Positions 32,877 through 41,499 of a DNA stretch of 64,000 bases are shown one piece after another. The translations under genes and the position numbers were made by a program. Source of the stretch: Vagococcus coleopterorum. Its GTDB lineage: Bacteria > Bacillota > Bacilli > Lactobacillales > Vagococcaceae. The DNA lies in contig NZ_CP049886.1 of NCBI RefSeq assembly GCF_011303955.1, forward strand, positions 1,312,001-1,376,000. Direction: 5' to 3'. Numbering within the stretch: position 1 is the first letter of the stretch; every line of letters starts with the position of its first letter. Under the pieces are notes generated by a model, which made no database searches, had not been told where the DNA came from, and saw only the letters and a program-made list of their open reading frames with translations.

Positions 32877-33872
32877 CTAACTTATTAACTTAATTTTTCT
32901 TAGAACTATTGAAATCACTAACGAACCAATATAGACAAGAATGATTGGAATAAACATTAGCATTAATTGATTACTATATTTTGGAATAAGCTCTTGAAAC
33001 TCAGTATAAACAACGCTATCAAAGACATATGATAACATATAAATTGCAAAACTGTACTTAGCTAAATAAGCACATACATTTGACAACTTGTTTGGAACAT
33101 TTATTTTAAGCAACATTAAAAAGAACGCTACACTTACAATATACACTTGATAGCCAAAATAATCATTATACGAATCCCAATGGAATACACTTCCGTAACT
33201 GACAACGATATTATGAACGCTTGAAATTATCATCCCTACAATAAAAAGGGGAAATACTTTTATTGAGCGCAATTCTTTATAATAAGACTTTATGTAAACC
33301 CCTGTAAAATAAAAAGTTATTGGATATAAGCTAGTCCAAAAACTCGGAAAAACTGGTAGAACTGGATTTAAACTAGGTAAAATCGTTAAAAAGATTAAAG
33401 TTGCTAGTAAAGCATTGTGCTGCGCTCTATTTTTAAGGTTTTTCCAAATTAAATTTAAAAATGGAATTAGTAAGAATAAACAAATATACATTTCAACATA
33501 CCATGAGTATGGACCAGTTGAGAAATCAAAGATACCAAAAATACCACTGACAATTGTTTGACTCTCTCCTAACAAATATACTCTAAAAAGATAGATGACT
33601 ATTGATATCACAAGATAATCTCTCAAGAATACGCCTAATCGCCGATAAAAACTAAGTGTCAACACTTTTTCACTCATTAAATAGCCAGTTATTAAAATAA
33701 ATAATGGAACACAAATTATCGCAAACGTTCGAATAACTGTTGAAACAATTGTTGAGGGTGATTGAATGGTTAAATCGTAAAATTCAGTATTTAAAAAGAA
33801 ATGAACAGTTATTACTAAAATATTTGCTACTACTCTGATCAAGTCAATATTACTATTCCTTTTCATCTTCAT
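32877..33872 (-). CDS. icaC: IcaC-like membrane acyltransferase (acyltransferase 3)
   Basis: A 331-residue protein with about ten membrane helices. The acyltransferase-3 signature is present at the start (NIDLIRVVANILVITVHFF, with the conserved Arg and His) and in the middle (YSWYVEMYICLFLLIPFLN, FYFTGVYIKSYY). In staphylococci IcaC modifies (O-succinylates) or helps export poly-N-acetylglucosamine. Its start lies 20 bases inside the end of the deacetylase gene, with AGGAG upstream. Position, size and order make this the icaC equivalent; any single acyltransferase-3 protein would be ambiguous out of context. Confidence 0.82.
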   Translation of the reverse strand: MKMKRNSNIDLIRVVANILVITVHFFLNTEFYDLTIQSPSTIVSTVIRTFAIICVPLFILITGYLMSEKVLTLSFYRRLGVFLRDYLVISIVIYLFRVYLLGESQTIVSGIFGIFDFSTGPYSWYVEMYICLFLLIPFLNLIWKNLKNRAQHNALLATLIFLTILPSLNPVLPVFPSFWTSLYPITFYFTGVYIKSYYKELRSIKVFPLFIVGMIISSVHNIVVSYGSVFHWDSYNDYFGYQVYIVSVAFFLMLLKINVPNKLSNVCAYLAKYSFAIYMLSYVFDSVVYTEFQELIPKYSNQLMLMFIPIILVYIGSLVISIVLRKIKLIS

Positions 33873-34782
33873 CTAATACATCTCCTGATTCCCAATATTT
33901 TTCTAAATTTTTCCAGCTTTTTTCTGTCACAACAACGCGCGGAACTTTATCTTTAGAGGACTTATTCGTAACCAGTCCATTTTCTAAGGTATAGATTCCC
34001 TTAACACCCTGATCTATTAAATAAGCAGCCTTATCCTTTGGAATTGCGCCATACGGTGGTGCGTAATAGACTGCATTTGCTTCTAGTTTGTCTTTTAATT
34101 TTAGTTTATTTCTTTTGTAATCTTTTTTAAAATCAGACATATTATTTTTTTGCATTAACATTGGGATGTTATTTTCCTGATAATGCATATCATCTGTATG
34201 CATACCAATAGTTAATAAATCTTTATTTTTTATATTTTTTATTTCTTCCCATGTTGCCATTTGAGAACCCGAGTTATAATCCCCTGTTGTATTAGAAATA
34301 ATAAAACTTGTATATGGTAATTTAAATTTTTCTAGAATTGGAACAGCGTTATTCAGCATAGAAACATCTATATCGTCAAAAGTGATGACCACATACTTCT
34401 CATCTATCTGTTTCTTTTTTAATCGGGAAGCCAGTTCATCCATAGTAATAACTTTTATTTTATTTTTCACGAGGTATTCCATCTGTTTTTCAAACTCCGT
34501 GCTAGAAACATTGAAACTATGCAATTGAGAATTCTCCGATAGTTCTTGTCCAATTGAAAGTACCTTACTTGGTTCTAATATTCGATGGTAACATAGCACA
34601 ACTGCACCAACTCCATCTCCTTCAAAATCACCATAGCTATCATAAACTTTGTTGCTTACATTGTTATTTAATTGTCTTTGTTGTTTATCTTGTTTAAAAA
34701 ATAAACCAGCAACACCAAACACCAAAATAAGCACAATTAATAAATAGTTTATTTTTTTATATTTAAGAATTCTGTTTAACAT
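33853..34782 (-). CDS. icaB: IcaB-like poly-N-acetylglucosamine deacetylase
   Basis: A 309-residue protein with an N-terminal signal anchor (INYLLIVLILVFGVAGLFF) and a NodB polysaccharide deacetylase domain. The catalytic/metal aspartates are in VITFDDIDVSML, and the metal histidines in TIGMHTDDMHYQ. AVVLCYHRIL near residue 60 is typical of IcaB/PgaB. It would remove some acetyl groups from extracellular PNAG, giving the positive charge needed for retention. GGGGGG is 7 bases before the ATG; it overlaps icaD by 20 bases. Confidence 0.87.
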   Translation of the reverse strand: MLNRILKYKKINYLLIVLILVFGVAGLFFKQDKQQRQLNNNVSNKVYDSYGDFEGDGVGAVVLCYHRILEPSKVLSIGQELSENSQLHSFNVSSTEFEKQMEYLVKNKIKVITMDELASRLKKKQIDEKYVVITFDDIDVSMLNNAVPILEKFKLPYTSFIISNTTGDYNSGSQMATWEEIKNIKNKDLLTIGMHTDDMHYQENNIPMLMQKNNMSDFKKDYKRNKLKLKDKLEANAVYYAPPYGAIPKDKAAYLIDQGVKGIYTLENGLVTNKSSKDKVPRVVVTEKSWKNLEKYWESGDVLDEDEKE

Positions 34783-35038
34783 ACTTCATCCCCCCACATA
34801 TAAACAACACAAAGACTAGCATGCCCAACATCTGAAACACATCAATCAATAAGCTAACATCAAAATTTAACAATAAATATAAAACAACCAATTTATCTGA
34901 GTAAATTTTTGAAACAAAACCAATTGAAATAATGATAATACTTAATTGAATAAACCAAACGCCTAAAAATATGCTTTCTTCAAAAAACTTTCTACTGACC
35001 TTTCTTTTTTTTCTTTCAACCATATTTAAATCGTTCAT
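34763..35038 (-). CDS. icaD: IcaD-like small membrane subunit of PNAG synthase
   Basis: A 91-residue protein with two membrane helices (about FLGVWFIQLSIIIISIGFV and FQMLGMLVFVLFICGG) and a basic N-terminus (ERKKRKVSRKF). Staphylococcal IcaD (about 100 residues, two helices) is needed for full glycosyltransferase activity. Primary sequence is weakly conserved in this family, so the call rests on size, topology and location between the IcaA-like and IcaB-like genes. The ATG lies 1 base after the icaA stop, with TAGGGGG upstream. Confidence 0.75.
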   Translation of the reverse strand: MNDLNMVERKKRKVSRKFFEESIFLGVWFIQLSIIIISIGFVSKIYSDKLVVLYLLLNFDVSLLIDVFQMLGMLVFVLFICGGMKYVKQNS

Positions 35039-35039
35039 T

Positions 35040-36263
35040 TTATAACCCCCTATCTGAACTTTCCCATTTCCCTTCATCTGTTCCCTTTAAAAAAACTACA
35101 TATTCTGATGCCACTGATGTGACTAAATTTACTAACCAATATACCAATAGATAGATTGGAAAAACTAATTTATCGCGAAACGTCAATTTATCATCTGTTT
35201 GACTAAATAATTGCCCCATTCCAAATTGAAGAACACCAATAACAAAGAATAATAATAGGATATTACCATTAAATTTAAAGTCCTTAAAAATAATCATATT
35301 AACAAAATAATTCACTGTTGCTATTATAAATAACCATGACCAGACGTGACTGGCTACGTTCTCAAGAAGCATCATTTTTTTTGACCAATCAAAACTTCTT
35401 ATTTTTTTCATATTTTCAATACATACTTCTAAGCCACCAATGGCCCAACGTTTTCTTTGCCTATATAGACCTCTAATAGTATCTGGGACTAAAATCCATG
35501 TTGTTGCACGTGACTCATAGCCCACATCCCATTTATTTTGATAAAGTTTCCAAGTTGCATTTATATCTTCTGTCATTGTTTTTTCATCAAAACCACTAAT
35601 CGTTTCCAAGGCTTTGGTTCTATAGGCAACAATGACGCCAGACACGGTCATAATCCCGTTGAAGAAAAAATTTTGCGCCTCTTTAATATTGCCGATTATC
35701 CCCAAATACTCCATTGTTTGTATTCTTGCCAACATTGTCGCTCTATTACGCACGATCGGTCGTCCTGTAACTGCACCAAGTTTCGGATTACTTTCTAATC
35801 TATTAACTAGGTAACTAATGCTGTCACTACTGATCATTGAATCCGCATCAATAACAACAACGTAGTCTGTTTCAATAAGTTTTAACGTGTAATTTAACGC
35901 TTTGGCTTTACCACCATTAGCAGGTAAAGCAATAACCTCAATTTTTTGTTTTCCCAAATACTTTTCTTTTAATTCATACATCTTTTTCAAGGTCTGATCC
36001 GTACTACAATCATCAATCAAATAAATAATAATATTCTTATATTCGATTTCATTCAAAGAAGACACTACTGCTTTAATGTTAAGTTCTTCATTGTAACCTG
36101 GAACTAAAATTGCCACAGATGGTTCGATTTCATCCTCAATCTTATTTGCTTCTTTTTCCAAATATTTTGTTTGGAGCTTATTTAGCAAACTACCTGTAAT
36201 CCAAAAAACTGACAATATTATCGGATACCCAATGATGTAAAAATTAATTGCTTCTATAATCAA
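35040..36263 (-). CDS. icaA: IcaA-like poly-N-acetylglucosamine synthase (GT2)
   Basis: A 407-residue processive GT2 synthase. It has an N-terminal membrane segment, AILVPGYNEELNI, LIDDCSTDQT, VVIDADSMIS (DXD), TGRPIVRNRATMLARIQTMEY, the acceptor-site TMTEDINATWKL and the QXXRW motif in RQRKRWAIGG. At least three more helices follow, and it ends KWESSDRG, close to staphylococcal IcaA WSSPDRG. It polymerises UDP-GlcNAc into beta-1,6 PNAG across the membrane. Start is a TTG 7 bases after a G5 run, giving IcaA-like length; longer frames lack ribosome sites. It is the first gene of the operon. Confidence 0.87.
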   Translation of the reverse strand: MIIEAINFYIIGYPIILSVFWITGSLLNKLQTKYLEKEANKIEDEIEPSVAILVPGYNEELNIKAVVSSLNEIEYKNIIIYLIDDCSTDQTLKKMYELKEKYLGKQKIEVIALPANGGKAKALNYTLKLIETDYVVVIDADSMISSDSISYLVNRLESNPKLGAVTGRPIVRNRATMLARIQTMEYLGIIGNIKEAQNFFFNGIMTVSGVIVAYRTKALETISGFDEKTMTEDINATWKLYQNKWDVGYESRATTWILVPDTIRGLYRQRKRWAIGGLEVCIENMKKIRSFDWSKKMMLLENVASHVWSWLFIIATVNYFVNMIIFKDFKFNGNILLLFFVIGVLQFGMGQLFSQTDDKLTFRDKLVFPIYLLVYWLVNLVTSVASEYVVFLKGTDEGKWESSDRGL

Positions 36264-36321
36264 TCCCTTTCCCCCTTTGTAAATACTCACACCTGACATT
36301 TTTAATCCCAAATGTTTTATT

Positions 36322-36335
36322 TTGTCATATGACAA
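36322..36335. promoter_or_regulatory. perfect palindrome TTGTCATATGACAA in the ica upstream region
   Basis: A 14-bp perfect palindrome 59 bases upstream of the icaA start, between the divergent ica operon and Mga-like regulator 2. A dimeric regulator site is the natural reading; the protein is unknown. Confidence 0.45.
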
Positions 36336-36490
36336 GAAATTATTGACCTATTTCAATCCGTCACAAAGCAATTTTATACTGTTTTTCACTAAGAAAGATT
36401 TTCATTTTGTATTTCGTGTCTACGTTTTTTGATAAAATAATAAAAAACACAGACATGTTTTTTCTACTCTGAAAAAAAGAACATATTCGG

Positions 36491-36501
36491 TGTTATATAA
36501 T
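36491..36501 (+). promoter_or_regulatory. TGTTATATAAT -10 element of Mga-like regulator 2
   Basis: TATAAT 35 bases before the start codon, in the same TGTTATATAAT context as two LPXTG gene promoters. No recognisable -35. Confidence 0.35.
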
Positions 36502-36535
36502 GGGTATTATTTAGAATATAAAAGGAGCGAAGCAT

Positions 36536-37978
36536 ATGATAAATTTACTAAATGAGCATATGAATCTTAAATTAGACTTATTATATTATTTTGAAAAACA
36601 TAATGATAATCTCATACCTCAATGGCAGATTGAGGAGATAACCCACCTTTCCTCATTCAAAACAATGAACCTAATCGATGAGTTAATTACTGATTTATCA
36701 CGTTACCCTGAAAGTGCAATTATTTTAGACAAAAAGAAAATATACTATATTAAAGGCATAACCAATGAAGTCATCAATCATTTAAGACTGACTTATATTC
36801 AAAATTCTCTTCATTTTCAAATTTATATGTTTTATTTTCGTGGTGGGCATAACTTAAAAATACTTAACCATGAGTTAGGCATAAGTAACGCCTATTCATA
36901 TAGTTTGATTAAGGAAATCAACAATGAATTAGCAACATATGATATTAAAATTAATAACCAGCAACTCGAAGGTGATGAAAAAAAAATCAGACTTCTTACA
37001 TTTGAAATGCTGGCTTTCTACTATAAAGGCATAACATTTGTACACGATGATCCTATGGTGACAAAATTTGAAAAACGATTGCTACCTTTTATTAAATACT
37101 TAAATATCACCATTACACCTAGCACCTCTTTTCAATGGCGCTTATTTATTGAATTAATTTATTATCGCTTATCACAGGGAATGTGTGTCTCTACTCCCAC
37201 AATAAGAATTGATGAAAGTGATGATAAAACTATAGAAATACAGCGATTAAATGCTATTATGTCTCCAATCTTTAAATCAACGTTCCACCCCCTGACGGAA
37301 GAAGAGTTTAACAATGAGTTTTACTACTTAATTGAATTTCTTTTCTCAGAGAACCTTTTAATCGATCAAGATATTTTTACACCTGATTTATTTTCTGATT
37401 CAGTTATCAATCCAATTTCAAGTTTAATTAGTAGTATCCAAAAATTTAAACAAGATACCGGTTTAACTGATGAGGTTATTACCACATTAAAATATGAACT
37501 GATTCCTGTATTCTTCAAGTTCTATCATTTTTCTTATAAAAGCGATAGTTTTAATGCAACAGACCATCTTGGCATTTTTAAAAATCTCTACCCTGATGCT
37601 TCATTAATTGTTGAAGACTTTTTTGAAAAACAAAACTGGAATATGGATTTACCTAATAATATTCAACTATATTATGATTGCATGTTTAGAATTATCAATT
37701 TTGTTCCTCAGTCAGTTTTGGAAAGCCCGCTTTATATTTGTGTGGACTTTTCTAGGGGGCCTGTATACTCTCAACATATAAAAAATAATATTAACGCATT
37801 CCAATCATTACACATTGTCTTTGAAAAGAAGATTACAGAAAAAACCATGCTCTATATTTCTGATTTCTCAACCTATGATTATGATATTCCACAAGTTATC
37901 TGGAAAGCTCCTCCAACAATAAATGACTGGGATATATTAGGTCAAACTTTAGTCGACATGAAAAGAGGATCTTTATGA
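36536..37978 (+). CDS. Mga-like transcriptional regulator 2
   Basis: A 480-residue protein with Mga-type architecture. It has an N-terminal winged helix (QWQIEEITHLSSFKTMNLIDELI), a second HTH (LKILNHELGISNAYSYSLIKEIN), two PRD-like helical domains, and a C-terminal EIIB-like region (PLYICVDFSRGPVYSQHI). GGAGCG is 7 bases before the ATG. It is divergent from the ica-like operon and overlaps the next gene by 4 bases (ATGA). It takes the place that IcaR occupies in staphylococci, so it is a candidate ica regulator; this is inference from location. Confidence 0.7.
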   Translation: MINLLNEHMNLKLDLLYYFEKHNDNLIPQWQIEEITHLSSFKTMNLIDELITDLSRYPESAIILDKKKIYYIKGITNEVINHLRLTYIQNSLHFQIYMFYFRGGHNLKILNHELGISNAYSYSLIKEINNELATYDIKINNQQLEGDEKKIRLLTFEMLAFYYKGITFVHDDPMVTKFEKRLLPFIKYLNITITPSTSFQWRLFIELIYYRLSQGMCVSTPTIRIDESDDKTIEIQRLNAIMSPIFKSTFHPLTEEEFNNEFYYLIEFLFSENLLIDQDIFTPDLFSDSVINPISSLISSIQKFKQDTGLTDEVITTLKYELIPVFFKFYHFSYKSDSFNATDHLGIFKNLYPDASLIVEDFFEKQNWNMDLPNNIQLYYDCMFRIINFVPQSVLESPLYICVDFSRGPVYSQHIKNNINAFQSLHIVFEKKITEKTMLYISDFSTYDYDIPQVIWKAPPTINDWDILGQTLVDMKRGSL

Positions 37979-38478
37979 AGAAAATTATTTTAGGTTTAAT
38001 AATAGTCGGATTTCCTACAACAAGCGAGGCAATCACATTTGACTTAAATTCAGATGAAATAACAATTTCAGTTCCAGGTAACCCAAAACCACATGAAGCT
38101 TCCCAAAAGGAGCAACCGAGTGAGCATGCAGAGCCAGAGGCTAAGAAGCAAAGCCAATCTGAACTACAACCTGAACCATACAAACCTAATACAGTTTATA
38201 CAGCTCCCATCTATCCAGATGATGAGGCTAAGCAAACCACTCAACCTAAAAAAAAGAAGTCAATTATTCCAAAAGAAAAGCAGCCGCTTGAACCGACTGA
38301 TTTAGAACCTAAACATGAACGTAATAAAAAGTGGAATAAACAAAGTGCGATTCCAAACAAAATGCCTGATGTAATCAATTATAAAAAGAAAAATATTCTT
38401 CCGCCTCCTACTTCATCAGACTCTGAATTATATTTAGGACAATTGATGTCGACTCTAGCTACTACGATCAATGCTTGA
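37975..38478 (+). CDS. secreted Pro/Lys/Glu-rich protein of unknown function
   Basis: A 167-residue protein with a short signal peptide (MKKIILGLIIVGFPTTSEA), then a low-complexity region rich in Pro, Glu, Lys and Gln (residues 30-140). The more ordinary end contains LPPPTSSDSELYLGQLMSTL. No anchor or known domain was found. Its ATG overlaps the TGA of the Mga-like regulator gene, so the two are translationally coupled. It may be an effector or sensor for that regulator, but nothing in the sequence proves this. Confidence 0.7.
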   Translation: MKKIILGLIIVGFPTTSEAITFDLNSDEITISVPGNPKPHEASQKEQPSEHAEPEAKKQSQSELQPEPYKPNTVYTAPIYPDDEAKQTTQPKKKKSIIPKEKQPLEPTDLEPKHERNKKWNKQSAIPNKMPDVINYKKKNILPPPTSSDSELYLGQLMSTLATTINA

Positions 38479-38480
38479 AT

Positions 38481-38521
38481 CAACATAAAAGCCTCCCCTT
38501 TTGTGGTGGCTTTTTATGTTG
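38481..38521 (+). terminator. terminator after the secreted-protein gene
   Basis: AACATAAAAGCC pairs with GGCTTTTTATGTT around a 14-base loop. Confidence 0.8.
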
Positions 38522-38549
38522 ATTGAAATGAAACTTTTCTTTTTTTCTT

Positions 38550-38563
38550 GTTAATCGCTTTCA
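38550..38563 (+). promoter_or_regulatory. weak cre-like site upstream of the PTS EIIA gene
   Basis: GTTAATCGCTTTCA matches the cre consensus at 12 of 14 positions, directly upstream of the -35. Confidence 0.4.
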
Positions 38564-38564
38564 T

Positions 38565-38593
38565 TTGCAGTAAAATCAAACTCGAGTTAATTA
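38565..38593 (+). promoter_or_regulatory. promoter of the PTS EIIA gene
   Basis: TTGCAG, 17-bp spacer, TAATTA. Confidence 0.4.
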
Positions 38594-38628
38594 AATAACT
38601 AGTTGAAGCTAGCTTAGGAGGATTTATT

Positions 38629-39117
38629 ATGTTCAATTTTTTAAAGAAAAAAAATACCGTTGATGCGTTTCACAGTGTTGCAAATGGTACCTTAATTCCA
38701 ATGAGTTCTGTGGAAGACCAAGTCTTCTCAGCAAAAATGTTAGGTGACGGATTTGCCGTTCGCCCAACTGATAACAATGTCTTCGCTCCTGTAGCCGGAA
38801 CAGTAACAAGTGTTTTTCCAACACAACATGCAATCTCAATTACCACTGATAGTGGTTTAGAAGTTCTAGTTCACATGGGCTTAGAAACTGTCGCACTAGA
38901 TGGCGTGCCATTTAACGTATTGGTTTCTGAAGGACAAGTTGTCACTCCAGAAACACAATTAGCTACAATGGACTTAGAAGAATTGAAAAAAACAGAAACA
39001 CTTTCAACAATTGTTGTTGCTATTACTAACATGGATAAGGTTGCATCAATGACTGACGCAACGGAACAAGCTATTGCAGCTAGTGCCCCAGTTTTAGAAG
39101 TAACTCCAACTAAATAA
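38629..39117 (+). CDS. PTS EIIA component, glucose family (Crr-like)
   Basis: A 162-residue EIIA-Glc domain protein. Landmarks are DQVFSAKMLGDGFAVRPTDN, the first active-site His region FPTQHAISI, and the phosphorylated His in VLVHMGLETVAL (about H84). It is cytoplasmic and phosphorylated by HPr; here it presumably serves the EIICB encoded just downstream. TAGGAGG precedes the ATG. A terminator and a second promoter separate it from the EIICB gene, so the two may be expressed differently although linked. Confidence 0.92.
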   Translation: MFNFLKKKNTVDAFHSVANGTLIPMSSVEDQVFSAKMLGDGFAVRPTDNNVFAPVAGTVTSVFPTQHAISITTDSGLEVLVHMGLETVALDGVPFNVLVSEGQVVTPETQLATMDLEELKKTETLSTIVVAITNMDKVASMTDATEQAIAASAPVLEVTPTK

Positions 39118-39121
39118 TCAC

Positions 39122-39153
39122 CTGCCCCGTTCTTTATTGAACGGGCTTTTTTT
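39122..39153 (+). terminator. terminator after the EIIA gene
   Basis: CCCGTTC and GAACGGG arms with a T7 tract. Confidence 0.85.
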
Positions 39154-39164
39154 ATACTTTATTA

Positions 39165-39178
39165 TGAAAACGATTGCA
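39165..39178 (+). promoter_or_regulatory. cre site over the EIICB promoter
   Basis: TGAAAACGATTGCA matches the cre consensus at 13 of 14 positions and overlaps the -35, predicting CcpA repression. Confidence 0.65.
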
Positions 39179-39202
39179 GATACTTTTTTCATGTGTTATG
39201 AT
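39174..39202 (+). promoter_or_regulatory. promoter of the EIICB-nanE operon
   Basis: TTGCAG, 17-bp spacer, TATGAT, 35 bases before the ATG. Confidence 0.55.
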
Positions 39203-39236
39203 TTGTTTGAAAAAAATATCAAAAAGGAGATTCAAA

Positions 39237-40778
39237 ATGAAAAATTTATTTGAAAAAGCGCAACAGTTTGGTAAATCATTCATGTTGCCAATCGCAGTTT
39301 TACCTGCTGCAGGGTTATTATTAGGGGTTGGTGGAGCTTTCTCTAATCCCAATACTATTGCAGCCTACCCTGTCTTAGATGTGCAGTGGTTACAAGCCAT
39401 CTTTAGTGTGATGTCAGCAGCTGGTAGTATCGTATTCGGTAACTTACCTGTCTTATTCGCTGTTGGTGTGGCTGTTGGTTTAGCTAAATCTGATAAAGGT
39501 ACTGCGGCTTTAGCTGCCTTACTTGGTTACTTAGTAATGAACGCAACAATCGGATCAATCTTAGGAATCGCTGGTAGCCTAGCAGATCCTAGTGACTTAG
39601 CTGGTGCTGGTCAAGGTATGGCTTTAGGAATTCAAACCTTAGAATCTGGTGTCTTTGGTGGTTTAGTTGTTGGTATTATGACAGCTTACCTACACAACCG
39701 TTTCAACAAAACTGAATTGCCTCAGTTCTTAGGTTTCTTCGGTGGTTCACGTTTCGTGCCAATCATTACAGCTTTCGCTTCAATCATTTTAGGAACAATC
39801 ATGTACTTTGTCTGGCCAATCTTCCAAAGTGGCATTTTCAAAATTGGTGACGTGGTAAATGCCACTGGTTACATCGGTACATTCTTCTACGGTTTTATCT
39901 TACGTTTATTAGGTCCTTTCGGATTACACCACATTTTCTACTTACCTTTCTGGCAAACAGGTCTTGGTGGAACATTAGAAGTTGGTGGTCAAGTCTTACA
40001 AGGAACTCAAAACATTTTCTTTGCACAATTAGCTGACCCTAACACAACGGCTTTCTTTGAAGGGACGTCTCGTTTCATGTCAGGTCGTTTCATTACCATG
40101 ATGTTTGGTTTACTAGGTGCTGCCTTTGCCATTTACAAATGTGCTAAACCTGAAAACAAAAAAATCGTTGGTGGTTTAATGTTAACCGCTGCTTTAACAT
40201 CATTCTTAACTGGTATTACTGAACCGTTAGAATTTTCATTCTTGTTCGTTGCCCCAGTCTTATACGTTGTCCATGCTTTCTTCGATGGTTTAGCATTCAT
40301 GTTAACTCATATTTTAGAAATCACAATTGGTCAAACCTTCTCTGGTGGTTTCATCGACTATATTTTATTCGGTGTCCTACAAGGAAATGATAAAACAAAC
40401 TGGATCCGTGTTATCCTAGTTGGTGTGCCATGGTTCTTCTTATACTTCTTCACATTCAGTTTCTTAATCAAAAAATTCAACTTCAAAACGCCAGGTCGCG
40501 AAGAAGTTTTAACAGAAGATGTTCCACTTGCTGGTAATGCTAGCGAACGTGCTCAAGCTATTACTGAAGGTCTTGGCGGCTTAGACAACTTAGACACTGT
40601 TGATTGTTGTGCAACTCGCTTACGTGTGACAGTTAAAGATGGTGAAAAGGTTTCTGAGGAAGCTCTTAAAGCCACTGGTGCTAAAGGTGTTGTCACTAAA
40701 GGAAACGGCATCCAAGTTATCTATGGACCACAAGTAACAATTATTAAAAATGAAATTGAAGAATTGATGGGTGAATAA
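39237..40778 (+). CDS. PTS EIICB component, glucose/N-acetyl-amino-sugar family
   Basis: A 513-residue permease. The EIIC domain (1 to about 400; FGKSFMLPIAVLPAAGLLLGVG, GFFGGSRFVPIITAFASI, GITEPLEFSFLFVAP) is followed by an EIIB domain with the phosphorylated Cys in LDTVDCCATRLRVTVKDG. The start ATG has AAAAGGAG upstream and aligns with NagE/PtsG starts. Translation is coupled to NanE (1-base gap), which points to N-acetylmannosamine or another amino sugar rather than glucose. The EIIA function comes from the separate gene upstream. Confidence 0.88.
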   Translation: MKNLFEKAQQFGKSFMLPIAVLPAAGLLLGVGGAFSNPNTIAAYPVLDVQWLQAIFSVMSAAGSIVFGNLPVLFAVGVAVGLAKSDKGTAALAALLGYLVMNATIGSILGIAGSLADPSDLAGAGQGMALGIQTLESGVFGGLVVGIMTAYLHNRFNKTELPQFLGFFGGSRFVPIITAFASIILGTIMYFVWPIFQSGIFKIGDVVNATGYIGTFFYGFILRLLGPFGLHHIFYLPFWQTGLGGTLEVGGQVLQGTQNIFFAQLADPNTTAFFEGTSRFMSGRFITMMFGLLGAAFAIYKCAKPENKKIVGGLMLTAALTSFLTGITEPLEFSFLFVAPVLYVVHAFFDGLAFMLTHILEITIGQTFSGGFIDYILFGVLQGNDKTNWIRVILVGVPWFFLYFFTFSFLIKKFNFKTPGREEVLTEDVPLAGNASERAQAITEGLGGLDNLDTVDCCATRLRVTVKDGEKVSEEALKATGAKGVVTKGNGIQVIYGPQVTIIKNEIEELMGE

Positions 40779-40779
40779 T

Positions 40780-41457
40780 ATGTTAGACAAAATTAAAGGC
40801 AAGCTTGTTGTTTCTTGCCAAGCTTTAGACAATGAACCACTACACAGTCCCTACATTATGTCTCGTATGGCTGTAGCGGCTCAAGAAGGTGGCGCTGCTG
40901 GTATCCGCTCTAATTCAGTTGTTGATATCAAAGCTATCAAAGAAGAAGTTGACTTACCAGTTATCGGGATCATTAAACGTGATTACGATGACTCAGACGT
41001 CTTCATCACTGCAACAAAAAAAGAAATCGACGAATTAGCAACATCAGGTTGTGAAATGATTGCCCTTGACGGGACATGTCGCAAACGTCCTCATAACGAA
41101 GACTTAGCTGAAGTTGTGGCATACGCTAAAGAAACCTACCCTAACATTTTGTTAATGGCAGATGTGGCGTTAGTTGAAGAAGCAAAATACGCTTCAGAAA
41201 TCGGTTTCGACTGTGTTTCAAGTACTCTAATTGGTTACACTAAAGAATCAAGTCATTTAGATGTCTCAGCAAATGACTTTGCTATTCTAAAAGAAATGCT
41301 AGAAGTTGTGACTGTTCCTTTAATTGCTGAAGGTAACATCAACACACCAGAAAAACTAGCACGCGTAATGGACTTAGGTGTTCACAGTGCCGTTGTGGGA
41401 AGTTCAATCACTCGCCCGCAACTGATTACAAAAACATTTGTCGATGCCATTCAATAA
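40780..41457 (+). CDS. nanE: N-acetylmannosamine-6-phosphate 2-epimerase NanE
   Basis: A 225-residue TIM-barrel NanE. Family blocks are LVVSCQALDNEPLHSP, AAGIRSNSVVDI, LPVIGIIKRDYDDS, MIALDGTCRKRPHNE and VPLIAEGNINTPEKL. It converts ManNAc-6-phosphate to GlcNAc-6-phosphate, feeding amino-sugar catabolism. The ATG at MLDKIKGK follows the EIICB stop by 1 base, with GGGTGA upstream. Genes for sialic acid lyase or ManNAc kinase are not present, so the PTS probably delivers ManNAc-6-phosphate directly. Confidence 0.93.
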   Translation: MLDKIKGKLVVSCQALDNEPLHSPYIMSRMAVAAQEGGAAGIRSNSVVDIKAIKEEVDLPVIGIIKRDYDDSDVFITATKKEIDELATSGCEMIALDGTCRKRPHNEDLAEVVAYAKETYPNILLMADVALVEEAKYASEIGFDCVSSTLIGYTKESSHLDVSANDFAILKEMLEVVTVPLIAEGNINTPEKLARVMDLGVHSAVVGSSITRPQLITKTFVDAIQ

Positions 41458-41458
41458 A

Positions 41459-41499
41459 ACAAAAAAAGAACCTAGCTTTTGCTAGGTTCTTTTTTTATT
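41459..41499. terminator. bidirectional terminator, nanE versus RpiR regulator
   Basis: AAGAACCTAGC and GCTAGGTTCTT arms, loop TTTT, with A/T runs outside. Confidence 0.9.
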
